DNA of 14,318 nucleotides, from NCBI GenBank assembly GCA_035293965.1, contig DATGLW010000116.1, positions 1 through 14,318 on the forward strand. Direction: 5' to 3'. This DNA is from DATGLW01 sp035293965. Its GTDB lineage: Bacteria > Actinomycetota > Acidimicrobiia > Acidimicrobiales > RAAP-2. Positions 1-7,097 of this stretch are shown here, piece after piece; within the stretch, counting starts at the first letter, position 1; every line of letters starts with the position of its first letter. Both the position numbers and the translations under genes were made by a program. A model generated the notes under the pieces. That model saw nothing but the letters and a program-made list of their open reading frames with translations. It was not told the origin of the DNA and did no database searches.

Positions 1-2117
1 GGGACCACGGCGGGGTCGAGGCGCACGAAGTTGTGCGGGCCGCGCCATTCGAAGCGTGCGTCGGTGAGCAGGTCGTGCATCAGGTAGGGGCCGTCGGGGG
101 GGAGCCCGAGCACGCCGAGGTCGAGGTCCACCCACCCCGACTGCACGTGGTGGTGATCGAGGTTCACCACGACCACCACCACGTCGGGCTCGCGGGGCTC
201 GTGGGCCGGCTGCGGGCCGAGGTACCGCGGCTCTTCCACGAGGTGTGTCTTGGAGTAGGCGATGAGCTGGTCGTTGTCGACATGGTGGAACCGCAGGGTC
301 GAGTCGTGGTGCAAGGCCGGGTGGTCGCGGCGGATGCGGTTCACCCGGGCGACGAGCTCGGCGAGGCTGTCGGGACGCTCCAGGTCCCAGTGCCGCACGG
401 CGTACTTCTCCGAGCCCCGGTACTCCTCCGAGCCGGCCTCGCGCGCCACGTGCTCGCCGAGCTCGAAGGCCGGCCCGTAGATCCCGTAGCTGGCGCCGAG
501 GGTGGCCGCGAGCACCAGGCGGGCCACGAAGGCGGGCGTCCCCCCGAACTGGAGCTCGTCGGTCAGGATGTCGGGCGTGTTCGGCCACAGGTTCGGCCGG
601 AAGTAGTCGGCGACCTCGGTCCGCGTGAGCTCGGTGAAGTACTGCTCGAGCTCCCACTTGGCGCTCCGCCAGGCGAAGTACGTGTAGGACTGCGAGAAGC
701 CGAGCTTCGCCAGGTGTTGCATGACCTTCGGACGGGTGAACGCCTCGGCGAGGAAGATCACCTCGGGATGCTCCCCTTTCACCTCGCGGATGAGCCACTC
801 CCAGAACGGGAAGGGCTTGGTGTGCGGGTTGTCGACCCGGAACACCTTGACGCCGCGGTCGATCCAGAACCGCACCACGTCGAGCAGCGCCAGCCACAGG
901 TCGCGCCATGCGGGGGTGTCGAAGTCGAAGGGGTAGATGTCCTCGTACTTCTTCGGCGGGTTCTCGGCGTAGCGGATGCTGCCATCGGGTCGATGCCGGA
1001 ACCACTCGGGGTGCTGGCGCACCCACGGATGGTCGGGTGAGCACTGGAACGCCAGGTCGAGGGCGACGGCGATCCCGTGCTCGGCGGCGGCAGCCACCAG
1101 TCGATCGAAGTCTGCCAACGTGCCGAGGTCGGGATGGACGGCGGTGTGCCCACCCTCGTCTGCCCCGATCGCCCAGGGGCTCCCCGGGTCGTCGGGCCCT
1201 GCCGTGGGCGCCCCGTCAGGCCCCTTTCGGTGCGTCCGCCCGATCGGATGGATCGGTGGCAGGTACAGCACGTCGATGCCCAGGTGCGCCAGGTAGCCGA
1301 GCCGGGCCTCCACATCGGCCAGGGTGCCCGGGCGCGAGGGGTCCGGCGACGCCGAGCGCGGGAAGAGCTCGTACCACGTGCCAAAGCGCGCCAGCTCGGG
1401 CTCGACCCGCACCGCGAAGGTCTGCGAGCTCGTCACCTGGTCGGGATCGGGGTGCCGCCTCACGAGCTCGGCCAGCAGCTCATCGAACACGAGCCCGCCG
1501 ACGGTGCCGTCGCCGCCGGGCAACGGGGAGGCGTCGACCGGCGCCCGCAGGCGGCCCGGAGCCCGCCGCAACGCGCCCGCCGCCTCGAGCAGGAGGGCCC
1601 GCTCGGTCGCGCCGGCCCGCTCGGCGGCCTCCTCGAGGAGGGCCGCCCCCACCGCCAGCTCGCCCGAGAGGTCCTCGTGGACGGCGACGCGCGCCCGCAG
1701 GTCGCGCCGCCACGAGGCGAAGGGGTCGGGGGCCGCCTGGATGACGAAATGGTGGTCGCCGAGCGCGTGCACCGGGAAGCCCCCCTGCCAGCGGTCGTTG
1801 CCGAGGGCCCGCAGCGGGGCACGCGACCACGAGCGCTCGGCAGCGTGGGCGTAGAGGAGCACGCACGACAGCTCGTCGTGCCCGTCGACGAACACGTCGG
1901 CCTCGACGGCCACGAAGTCGCCGATCGCTGCCTTGGCCGGGTACCGCCCGCCGTCCACCTGCGGGCGTACGGCACCGATGACCGGACGGGGCGGGGCGGC
2001 GGCTGCGCGCGGCCGGTCGCCCACCTCGAGCCACGGCCCCGCGGGCAGGGGCGGCGCCGCCGCGCCGTCGAGCTCCCGTGATGCCTGCCGCGCCCTCGCC
2101 GGGCGACCCACCGCCAT
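1..2117 (-). CDS. glgE: GlgE alpha-1,4-glucan:maltose-1-phosphate maltosyltransferase (3' end cut by window)
   Basis: Cytoplasmic GH13 enzyme that extends alpha-1,4-glucans with maltosyl units from maltose-1-phosphate, the last step of the TreS-Mak-GlgE route from trehalose to glucan. The reading frame is open for 705 codons and runs off the left edge without a stop. It ends at LDPAVV, close to where family members finish, so only a few residues are missing. The N-terminal beta domain (DUF3416) spans about residues 45-230, followed by TWYELFPRS near 246 and the catalytic barrel. The GlgE-specific motif FRVDNPHTKP carries the nucleophile D429, LAEAFTRPK carries the acid/base E458, and NTPDIL carries D516. 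The D-to-E spacing of 29 matches Streptomyces GlgE. The ATG at 2117 is preceded by GAGGAGG five bases upstream, which fixes the start. No treS, mak or glgB is in view; they would lie beyond the left edge or elsewhere. Confidence 0.94.
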   Translation of the reverse strand, partial: MAVGRPARARQASRELDGAAAPPLPAGPWLEVGDRPRAAAAPPRPVIGAVRPQVDGGRYPAKAAIGDFVAVEADVFVDGHDELSCVLLYAHAAERSWSRAPLRALGNDRWQGGFPVHALGDHHFVIQAAPDPFASWRRDLRARVAVHEDLSGELAVGAALLEEAAERAGATERALLLEAAGALRRAPGRLRAPVDASPLPGGDGTVGGLVFDELLAELVRRHPDPDQVTSSQTFAVRVEPELARFGTWYELFPRSASPDPSRPGTLADVEARLGYLAHLGIDVLYLPPIHPIGRTHRKGPDGAPTAGPDDPGSPWAIGADEGGHTAVHPDLGTLADFDRLVAAAAEHGIAVALDLAFQCSPDHPWVRQHPEWFRHRPDGSIRYAENPPKKYEDIYPFDFDTPAWRDLWLALLDVVRFWIDRGVKVFRVDNPHTKPFPFWEWLIREVKGEHPEVIFLAEAFTRPKVMQHLAKLGFSQSYTYFAWRSAKWELEQYFTELTRTEVADYFRPNLWPNTPDILTDELQFGGTPAFVARLVLAATLGASYGIYGPAFELGEHVAREAGSEEYRGSEKYAVRHWDLERPDSLAELVARVNRIRRDHPALHHDSTLRFHHVDNDQLIAYSKTHLVEEPRYLGPQPAHEPREPDVVVVVVNLDHHHVQSGWVDLDLGVLGLPPDGPYLMHDLLTDARFEWRGPHNFVRLDPAVV

Positions 2118-2223
2118 GTGCGCCTCCTCGAACCGCCACTCTCCTACCCACCATGCCTCGGATGACAGCGCCGGTTGCGTCGGGGGCGCCGCACCCGGGC
2201 CCTGGGGATTGCCCGCCGGGAGG

Positions 2224-2255
2224 CGCCGGGGCCCCATCCATGCCGTGCCCCGGCG
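2224..2255. repeat. GC-rich inverted repeat between glgE and the DUF6458 gene
   Basis: CGCCGGGGC (2224-2232) is the exact reverse complement of GCCCCGGCG (2247-2255), with a 14-base loop. A G-T and a G-C pair extend the stem outward to 2222 and 2257. It lies in the 271-bp divergent spacer, about 107 bp upstream of glgE and 134 bp upstream of the membrane-protein gene. It could be an operator-like site or a transcript hairpin; in sequence this GC-rich, chance cannot be excluded. No other gene is seen in the spacer. Confidence 0.4.
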
Positions 2256-2388
2256 TCGTGGTCGATTCCGCCACGTCGCCTCAGGGCATGGAGGCGGCGT
2301 GTGGATTGCCCGTTTCGAGCGTCTGAAGGTGGGAAGAATGGGTGCCACTTGAGTGATGGCGTGGGTCCATCAAGGGGAGGATGCAACG

Positions 2389-2634
2389 ATGGGAGCCGGG
2401 ACGAGCCTCGTAGTCTTCGCCGTGGGGGCAATCCTTCGATTCGCCGTATCCGCCACGGCGCGCGGCGTCGACCTCCACGTCGTCGGCGTGATCCTCATGA
2501 TCGTGGGTGCCGTCGGTTTCCTCGTCTCCCTTGCCTTCTGGGGGTCGTGGGGCGGTTTCGGCGGCTGGCGCCGTGAGCGGACCGTCGTTCGCGAGCCAGG
2601 CCGGACGACCGTGGACGACCGGACGTACGGATAA
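2389..2634 (+). CDS. DUF6458-type small membrane protein
   Basis: An 81-residue protein with two predicted membrane helices (about residues 4-22 and 30-52), joined by a short GVDLHVVG turn and followed by a charged C-terminal tail rich in Arg, Asp and Thr. The pattern MGAGTSLVVFAVGAILRFAV, then VDLHVVGVILMIVGAVGF, closely fits the actinobacterial DUF6458 family, which has no known function. I chose the ATG at 2389 because GGGGAGG lies eight bases upstream and the family begins MG-G-S at this point. An in-frame ATG at 2353 would add 12 residues without family support. It is monocistronic, divergent from glgE and convergent with the NHEJ operon. Confidence 0.85.
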   Translation: MGAGTSLVVFAVGAILRFAVSATARGVDLHVVGVILMIVGAVGFLVSLAFWGSWGGFGGWRRERTVVREPGRTTVDDRTYG

Positions 2635-2780
2635 CGGGGCGCCCATCCTCTCCGATATTCCGGTCCTCTCGTCTCCGGTCGAGCTTCCCAACACCTGTCC
2701 AGGCACCTCTCTTTTCAGGTCGGAGAGCGCGCAGGATTTTCGCTGTGTCGTGGCGCCTCGTTCCAGCGGACGGCGAGGGT

Positions 2781-2798
2781 ACGCCCCGGCACGGGCGT
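2781..2798 (-). terminator. Possible terminator hairpin after the LigD polymerase gene
   Basis: ACGCCC (2781-2786) pairs exactly with GGGCGT (2793-2798) across a six-base loop, about 30 bases past the stop of the polymerase gene in its direction of transcription. There is no T tract, as is common in high-GC actinobacteria, so this rests on position and symmetry alone. The rest of the convergent spacer 2635-2827 shows no gene. Confidence 0.35.
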
Positions 2799-2827
2799 CC
2801 GAGCAGCGGGCCACGTCGCATGGCGAG

Positions 2828-3775
2828 TCACGCTTCGCGGCGGGTTCCGGCGCCGGCACCCATGAGGTCCCCCAGCTCGGCGACCCGGCGCAGGACCTGG
2901 TCCGGTCCGAATTGCAGCACAGCCGGGTCGGCACGATCCTGACAGCGGGCGACCTCGTCCCACGTGACCGGGGTGGACACGAACGGGGCGTCACCGCCCC
3001 GGAGTGAGTACGGTGCGACGGTCGTCTTGGCCGGATGGTTCTGGCTCCAGTCGATGAGCACCCGCCCGGAACGCAGGGAGCGGCGCATGTTGGACAGCAC
3101 CAGCTCGGGCCTGCGGCGCTCGAGGCGACGGGCGAGCGAGCGAGCGGCTGCGTGCACCGACTTCCAGGGCTGGGGCGGGTCGATGGGCACGTAGACCTGC
3201 AGACCCTTGGACCCGCTCGTCTTGGGCGACGCCCGGAGCCCGGCAGCGTCGATCTCGTCGCGCACCATGGCGGCCACCTCGCAGCACTCCACCACGGTGG
3301 CCGGCGCTCCCGGGTCGAGGTCGAAGACCATGGTGTCGACCGGCCCGATGGCGCCGTCGGCGACCACCCGCCACATGGGCACGTGCAGCTCGATGGCGGC
3401 CAGGTTCGCCACCCACACGAGCGCCGGCAGGCCGTCGATCACGAGGTGCTCGATGGTGCCGTCCCTTCCCCCGGCACCGGTGGGGACGGCCGCCGTGCGG
3501 ACCCAGCCGGGCGCGTGCGACGGCACCCGCTTCTCGAAGAAGGACCCGGCGGCCGTGCCGTCCGGGAAGCGCACGAGGGTGACCGGCCGGCCGTCGAGGT
3601 GGGGCAGGAGCACCGGGGCCACGTGCACGTAGTAGGAGATGACCTCGCCCTTCGTGAAGCCGCTCGGGTACAGCACCTTGTCGAGATTCGAGAGGGTGAG
3701 CCGCCGGCCGTCGACCTCGGTCGTCGTCCGGCGCTCGGCGCTCGCGCGCGCAGGGCGCGCTCGCTCAGGGCTCAC
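2828..3775 (-). CDS. ligD: LigD-type NHEJ primase-polymerase (stand-alone Pol domain)
   Basis: Archaeo-eukaryotic primase-type polymerase that fills gaps and adds (ribo)nucleotides at broken ends held by Ku. It is 315 residues, the length of an isolated LigD Pol domain. Family landmarks run in order: LTLSNLDKVLYP near residue 26; the metal-binding FDLDPG with D152 and D154; SGSKGLQVYVPI near 188; and the third catalytic Asp D242 in IDWSQN, followed by AKTTVAPYSLR. The frame is open further upstream, but that part has no family similarity and lies antisense-free inside the ligase gene. The GTG at 3775 fits best: GCGAGG sits six bases upstream and the start overlaps the end of the ligase gene by 11 bases, typical of translational coupling. 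In mycobacteria this domain is fused to the ligase; here it is separate and last in the operon. Confidence 0.93.
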   Translation of the reverse strand: MSPERARPARASAERRTTTEVDGRRLTLSNLDKVLYPSGFTKGEVISYYVHVAPVLLPHLDGRPVTLVRFPDGTAAGSFFEKRVPSHAPGWVRTAAVPTGAGGRDGTIEHLVIDGLPALVWVANLAAIELHVPMWRVVADGAIGPVDTMVFDLDPGAPATVVECCEVAAMVRDEIDAAGLRASPKTSGSKGLQVYVPIDPPQPWKSVHAAARSLARRLERRRPELVLSNMRRSLRSGRVLIDWSQNHPAKTTVAPYSLRGGDAPFVSTPVTWDEVARCQDRADPAVLQFGPDQVLRRVAELGDLMGAGAGTRREA

Positions 3776-5228
3776 GGACGACCTCGCCGGGGCCCTTGTC
3801 GGGCCGCAGCCCCCGCCACGTGGGATGGCGGAGCCGCCCATCGCGGGTGAGCTCGCCGTAGCGCACCTCCCCGACCAGCTCCGGGGCCACCCAGTGGGCC
3901 CGCGCCGCGTCCGCCGCGGGAAGGGGGGCGGTGAAGGGGCTGCGGCCCCGGGCCAGCGGACGGAGCCGCCCTGACAGGTCGCGCAAGGTGGCCTCGTCGA
4001 AGCCCGTGCCCACCTTGCCCACGTAGCGCAGGCCGCCCCCATCGGGGATGCCGAGCAGCAGGGCGCCGATCGTGCCACCCCTGCCCCCCTCGCCGGCCGT
4101 CCACCCGCCGATCACGACTTCCTGCGTGCGCCCCTCTTTCACCTTCACCCAGGCGCGGCTCCGCTGCCCTGGGCGGTAGGGCGAGTCGAGCCGTTTGGCC
4201 ACCACGCCTTCGAGGCCGGCGTCGGTCGCTGCCCGGAGGACCGCCGCGCCGGGTCCCTCGTGCCACGGGGGTGTCGCCCAGCGGGGTCCCTCGAGGTGCA
4301 GCGACTCGAGCAGCGAGCGCCGGTCGCGGTAGGGGAGGTCGACGGTGGCGTGGCCCTGGAGGTGCAGGACGTCGAAGGCGAGATAGCTCACGGGCACGCG
4401 CTCGGCGACGCGCCGGACGCGCGCCGAGCCGGTCACATGCATCCGCTCCTGCAACGTGGCGAAGCTGGGACGGCCGGTGGCGTCGAAGGCGACGATCTCG
4501 CCGTCGAGGACAGCCTGCACGGTCCCGAGCGCCGCCGCCATCTCCTGGAGCTCGGGGTAGGTGCCGGTGACATCGAGGCCGTTGCGGCTGAGCACTCGGG
4601 CTCGGCCCCCCTCGACGTACACGGCTGCCCGCATGCCGTCCCACTTGAGCTCGTAGCCCCACCCCTCGCCCTCGGGCAGCGAGCCCGCCACTGCCAGCAT
4701 GGGGGGGACGAGCTGCGGCAGGGGCTGCCACCCGGGCACCGGGTCCATGCGGTGGATCATCCAGTCGTCACCGCGCGTGGCGAACAGCGCGTAGCGCCCC
4801 TCGACGCGCGACCCATGCAGCGTCACCTTCACCTCGCGATCGGTCCAGGCCTCGCAGTCGTAGGTGCCGCTGTCCCAGATGGTGACCGTGCCGGCCCCGT
4901 ACTCGCCTTCGGGGATGACGCCCTCGAAGGACCCGTACTCGAGAGGATGGTCCTCGACGTGCACCGCCAGGTGGTTGGTGCCCCGGTCCGGGGGGAGGCC
5001 CTTGGGGACGGCCCACGACACGAAGACGCCGTCGCGCTCGAGGCGCAGGTCCCAGTGCAGGGACCGGGCGTGGTGCTCCTGGACCACGAAGGCGGGCGCC
5101 CTGCTGGGCGCCGTCCGGGGGCTCTTGTGGTGCGGCCTGTCTTGCTGGGACGCGGGTTCGGAGGCCGGGACCGGTTCGGGGGTCCGCGAGGGGTCGCGCT
5201 TGGCCCGGTAGCGGCCGAGGGACGGCAC
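3765..5228 (-). CDS. ligD: ATP-dependent DNA ligase with N-terminal 3'-phosphoesterase domain (LigD PE-Lig)
   Basis: Seals double-strand breaks in Ku-dependent end joining; the N-terminal domain removes 3' phosphates and ribonucleotides. It is 487 residues from the chosen start. The phosphoesterase domain (about 1-165) begins GRYRAKRDPSRTPEP and has HHARSLHWDLRLE (H52, H58, D60) and HPLEYGSFEGVIPEGEYG. The ligase domain follows, with the adenylated lysine K195 in motif I KWDGMR, LDGEIVAFD as motif III, EGVVAKR as motif IV and WVKVK ending at 364 as motif V, then an OB-fold region. The frame stays open upstream to an ATG at 5639, but that stretch lies over the ku gene and is compositionally unlike protein. 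The GTG at 5228, 11 bases after the ku stop, starts just before the PE domain. Its Shine-Dalgarno is weak, so coupling to ku is likely. The start is less certain than the function. Confidence 0.93.
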   Translation of the reverse strand: MPSLGRYRAKRDPSRTPEPVPASEPASQQDRPHHKSPRTAPSRAPAFVVQEHHARSLHWDLRLERDGVFVSWAVPKGLPPDRGTNHLAVHVEDHPLEYGSFEGVIPEGEYGAGTVTIWDSGTYDCEAWTDREVKVTLHGSRVEGRYALFATRGDDWMIHRMDPVPGWQPLPQLVPPMLAVAGSLPEGEGWGYELKWDGMRAAVYVEGGRARVLSRNGLDVTGTYPELQEMAAALGTVQAVLDGEIVAFDATGRPSFATLQERMHVTGSARVRRVAERVPVSYLAFDVLHLQGHATVDLPYRDRRSLLESLHLEGPRWATPPWHEGPGAAVLRAATDAGLEGVVAKRLDSPYRPGQRSRAWVKVKEGRTQEVVIGGWTAGEGGRGGTIGALLLGIPDGGGLRYVGKVGTGFDEATLRDLSGRLRPLARGRSPFTAPLPAADAARAHWVAPELVGEVRYGELTRDGRLRHPTWRGLRPDKGPGEVVREP

Positions 5229-5239
5229 GGGCCCGGACG

Positions 5240-6250
5240 TCAGGAGGCCTTGCGCCGAGGTCGGGCCTGCTTGGCCGGCTCCGTGGCGGGTTCCCTGCCC
5301 GGCGCCGCCCGTCCCTTGCCCCCCGTGGCCCGTTCCCTGCTGGCCGTCGCCCGTCGCCTGGCCGGTCTGGCCGCCGTGGCAGGTTCCCCGGCCGCCTTGG
5401 CGCGCGTCGCGGTCCGGGCCCCGGACGCCCCCGGGCCCGGCTCGCCGCTGCCCGAGGTTCGAGGCGCCACGCCGGCCCGTGCCGCCTCGACGCTGGCCTG
5501 AAGGGCGGCGAGGAGGTCGACGACCGGCGCCGGCGCTTCGGGTGGCTGCTCGGCCACCACCACGGCCCCGGATCGCCTGCGCTCGATGAGCTCCTCGAGC
5601 CGCTCGCGGTAGCTGTCGTGGTAGCGGGTCGGGTCCCACGCCGTCGACATCGAATCGATGAGGAGCTTGGCCATCTCGAGCTCGCGCTCGTCGAAGGCGG
5701 CCTCGGGCAGCTCCCCGATCACGTCGGCCGGGTCGCGGACCTCGTCGGCAAAGCGCAGCGTCTCGAGGACGAGCGCGCCCGCGTGCGGTCGGACGGTCAC
5801 CAGGTGCTGCTTGTCGCGCAGCACCAAGGTGCCCACCGCCACCTTGCCCGCCTCGCCCATCGCCCGGCAGAGCAGCGCATAGGCCCGGGCGCCCGCTTGC
5901 TTCTGCGGCCCCAGGTAGTAGGGGCGTTCGAAGTAGACCGGGTCGATGTCACGTGCTTCCACGAAGTCGCTGACCTCGATCGTCCGGGTCCGGCCGGGCG
6001 CCACAGAGGCCAGGTCCTCTGGGGTGAGGAGGACGAACTCGCCGCCCCCGAGGTCGTAGCCCTTCACGATCTCCTCGTAGGGGACCTCGTCGCCGGTCCG
6101 CTCGTTCACCCTCTTGTTGCGCACCCGGTCCGACGTGCCGGCCTGGAACTGGTTGAAGCGGATCGACCGCTCCTCGGTGGCCGGGTAGAGGCTCACGGGG
6201 ATGTTGACGAGCCCGAAGCTCAGGGTGCCGGTCCAGATCGCTCGTGCCAT
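5240..6250 (-). CDS. ku: Ku DNA end-binding protein
   Basis: Homodimeric ring that threads onto broken DNA ends and recruits LigD-type enzymes. It is 336 residues. The Ku core (about 1-255) begins MARAIWTGTLSFGLVNIPV, the standard bacterial Ku N-terminus, and contains NKRVNERTGDEV and VVLTPED-like GGGEFVLLTPEDL. The short ligase-contact segment near 240-255 is followed by an 80-residue tail that is very rich in Ala, Arg, Lys, Gly and Pro. Basic tails of this kind occur in many actinobacterial Ku proteins and help DNA binding. The ATG at 6250 has AAGGA six bases upstream. It is the first gene of the operon with PE-ligase and polymerase, all on the same strand with an 11-base gap and then an 11-base overlap. 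The promoter should lie in the 195-bp spacer that also carries a duplicated element. Confidence 0.97.
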   Translation of the reverse strand: MARAIWTGTLSFGLVNIPVSLYPATEERSIRFNQFQAGTSDRVRNKRVNERTGDEVPYEEIVKGYDLGGGEFVLLTPEDLASVAPGRTRTIEVSDFVEARDIDPVYFERPYYLGPQKQAGARAYALLCRAMGEAGKVAVGTLVLRDKQHLVTVRPHAGALVLETLRFADEVRDPADVIGELPEAAFDERELEMAKLLIDSMSTAWDPTRYHDSYRERLEELIERRRSGAVVVAEQPPEAPAPVVDLLAALQASVEAARAGVAPRTSGSGEPGPGASGARTATRAKAAGEPATAARPARRRATASRERATGGKGRAAPGREPATEPAKQARPRRKAS

Positions 6251-6337
6251 CGTCGTTCCTTTCCCGCTCGGGAGCCCTTCGACTCCCCGGGGGCGTCCAC
6301 AGAGTCAACCAGCCAGAGGGGCTCCCTGGCCAGAGGC

Positions 6338-6366
6338 CCCCACGGTCGGCGCCGATCTGACAGCCC
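6338..6366. repeat. 29-bp direct repeat, copy 1 (ku divergent spacer)
   Basis: First of two copies of a 29-base element that match at 27 positions; the second starts 62 bases downstream at 6400. Its core is CACGGTCGGCGCCGAT followed by TGACAGCCC. This copy contains the perfect palindrome TCGGCGCCGA. It lies 88 bp upstream of ku. A pair of operator sites is plausible, but no known regulator consensus was recognised. Confidence 0.6.
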
Positions 6367-6399
6367 CGCGGTCGAGAGGAACGCCTGGCCGATCCAGAT

Positions 6400-6428
6400 C
6401 CCCACGGTCCGCGCCGATGTGACAGCCC
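6400..6428. repeat. 29-bp direct repeat, copy 2 (ku divergent spacer)
   Basis: Second copy of the element at 6338-6366, with two substitutions (G to C at 6410 and C to G at 6419). The first substitution spoils the central palindrome. It ends 17 bases before the GTG of the divergent hypothetical gene, so it would overlap that gene's promoter or leader. Confidence 0.6.
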
Positions 6429-6445
6429 TCTGCGACACTGGCCTC

Positions 6446-6802
6446 GTGAACGGCCGCGCCGACGTCTCGACCACCCGCCCGAGCGGCGTCTGGCGCGACC
6501 GACCGGCCGGTGACGGCTTCGTGGCGGACGCCGCCCGGTGCATCGCCGCCATGGAGCCCGCCGACCTGGCGCCTGGCGCGCTGGCATTCCCGCTCGCTCT
6601 CAGCCGCTGCGTGGTCGAGCACGGGCTGAGCTGGGCCGAAGCGGCCGACGGGCTGCTCGAGCTCCGCGCCGCACTCCTGGCCCATCCTGCGGTCGACCCG
6701 ATCTCCGAGCCGGTGCCGCTCCTCCCGCCCGACGCCCGGACCCGCGTCTGGAACCTCGCCGTCTACCTGTGGCACCTCCTGACCCGCATCCGGAGTTGCT
6801 GA
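6446..6802 (+). CDS. Hypothetical protein, 118 residues, family not recognised
   Basis: I do not recognise a family. Reading from the GTG at 6446, nearly all codons end in G or C and the composition is protein-like (mixed hydrophobic and acidic helices, few runs of Arg), which supports real coding. Visible segments are FVADAARCIAAMEPADLAP, then LALSRCVVEHGLSWAEAADGLLELRAALLAHP, then a C-terminal RVWNLAVYLWHLLTRIRS. It is mostly helical, with no signal peptide and no metal motif. There is no convincing Shine-Dalgarno; the gene might be leaderless. The frame is open further upstream, but that part lies antisense to ku. It is transcribed divergently from ku and may share regulation with it through the duplicated 29-bp element. 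Confidence 0.55.
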   Translation: MNGRADVSTTRPSGVWRDRPAGDGFVADAARCIAAMEPADLAPGALAFPLALSRCVVEHGLSWAEAADGLLELRAALLAHPAVDPISEPVPLLPPDARTRVWNLAVYLWHLLTRIRSC

Positions 6803-6901
6803 GAGCGGCAGCTCGGCGCTCGAGCGTCGGCCGCGTGCACCCGCTCGTCGAGGTGTGCACCGTCGAGCAGCGGCCCGCCAAGGTACGGCCCTCAAGGTGA
6901 A

Positions 6902-6937
6902 GTCGAGGTTGGGGTCGAGGTTGGGGTCGAAACGACC
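6902..6937. repeat. 12-bp tandem repeat leading into a hairpin
   Basis: GTCGAGGTTGGG occurs twice in tandem (6902-6913, 6914-6925) and a third copy begins at 6926. The array runs into GGTCG-AAA-CGACC (6925-6937), a perfect 5-bp hairpin with an AAA loop; a similar GTCG-AGA-CGAC follows at once. It sits between two convergent genes, so a bidirectional terminator is possible, although there is no T tract. The rest of the 295-bp spacer 6803-7097 shows no gene on either strand. Confidence 0.5.
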
Positions 6938-7097
6938 AAGTCGAGACGACCAGCAGCCCTTCCCCCGTCCGCCAGCTGGGCGGGCACGGCGCGCGGGGCG
7001 AGCTCTGCCATAGGCCCGTCCTTCCCCCCTCCGCCGGCGGGCGGCAGCCGAGGTGTGGATCGGGTCACACCCGTGGCCGTCGCCACGAGGACCTGAG

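Noticed and set aside
3776..4078. N-terminal extension of the polymerase back to an ATG at 4078
   Set aside because: It overlaps the conserved OB-fold end of the ligase. The extension has no Pol-domain similarity, while the GTG at 3775 has a good ribosome site.
4260..5501. 413-codon open frame on the + strand
   Set aside because: Antisense to the ligase and ku genes, whose motifs are unmistakable.
5229..5639. N-terminal extension of the ligase back to an ATG at 5639
   Set aside because: It lies entirely over the 3' part of ku in another frame and reads as Gly/Arg/Gln-rich sequence. The PE domain begins just after the GTG at 5228.
5618..6445. Upstream extension of the 118-residue hypothetical gene to 5618
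   Set aside because: The added part is antisense to ku and crosses the spacer with the duplicated element. Only the part from 6446 looks like protein.
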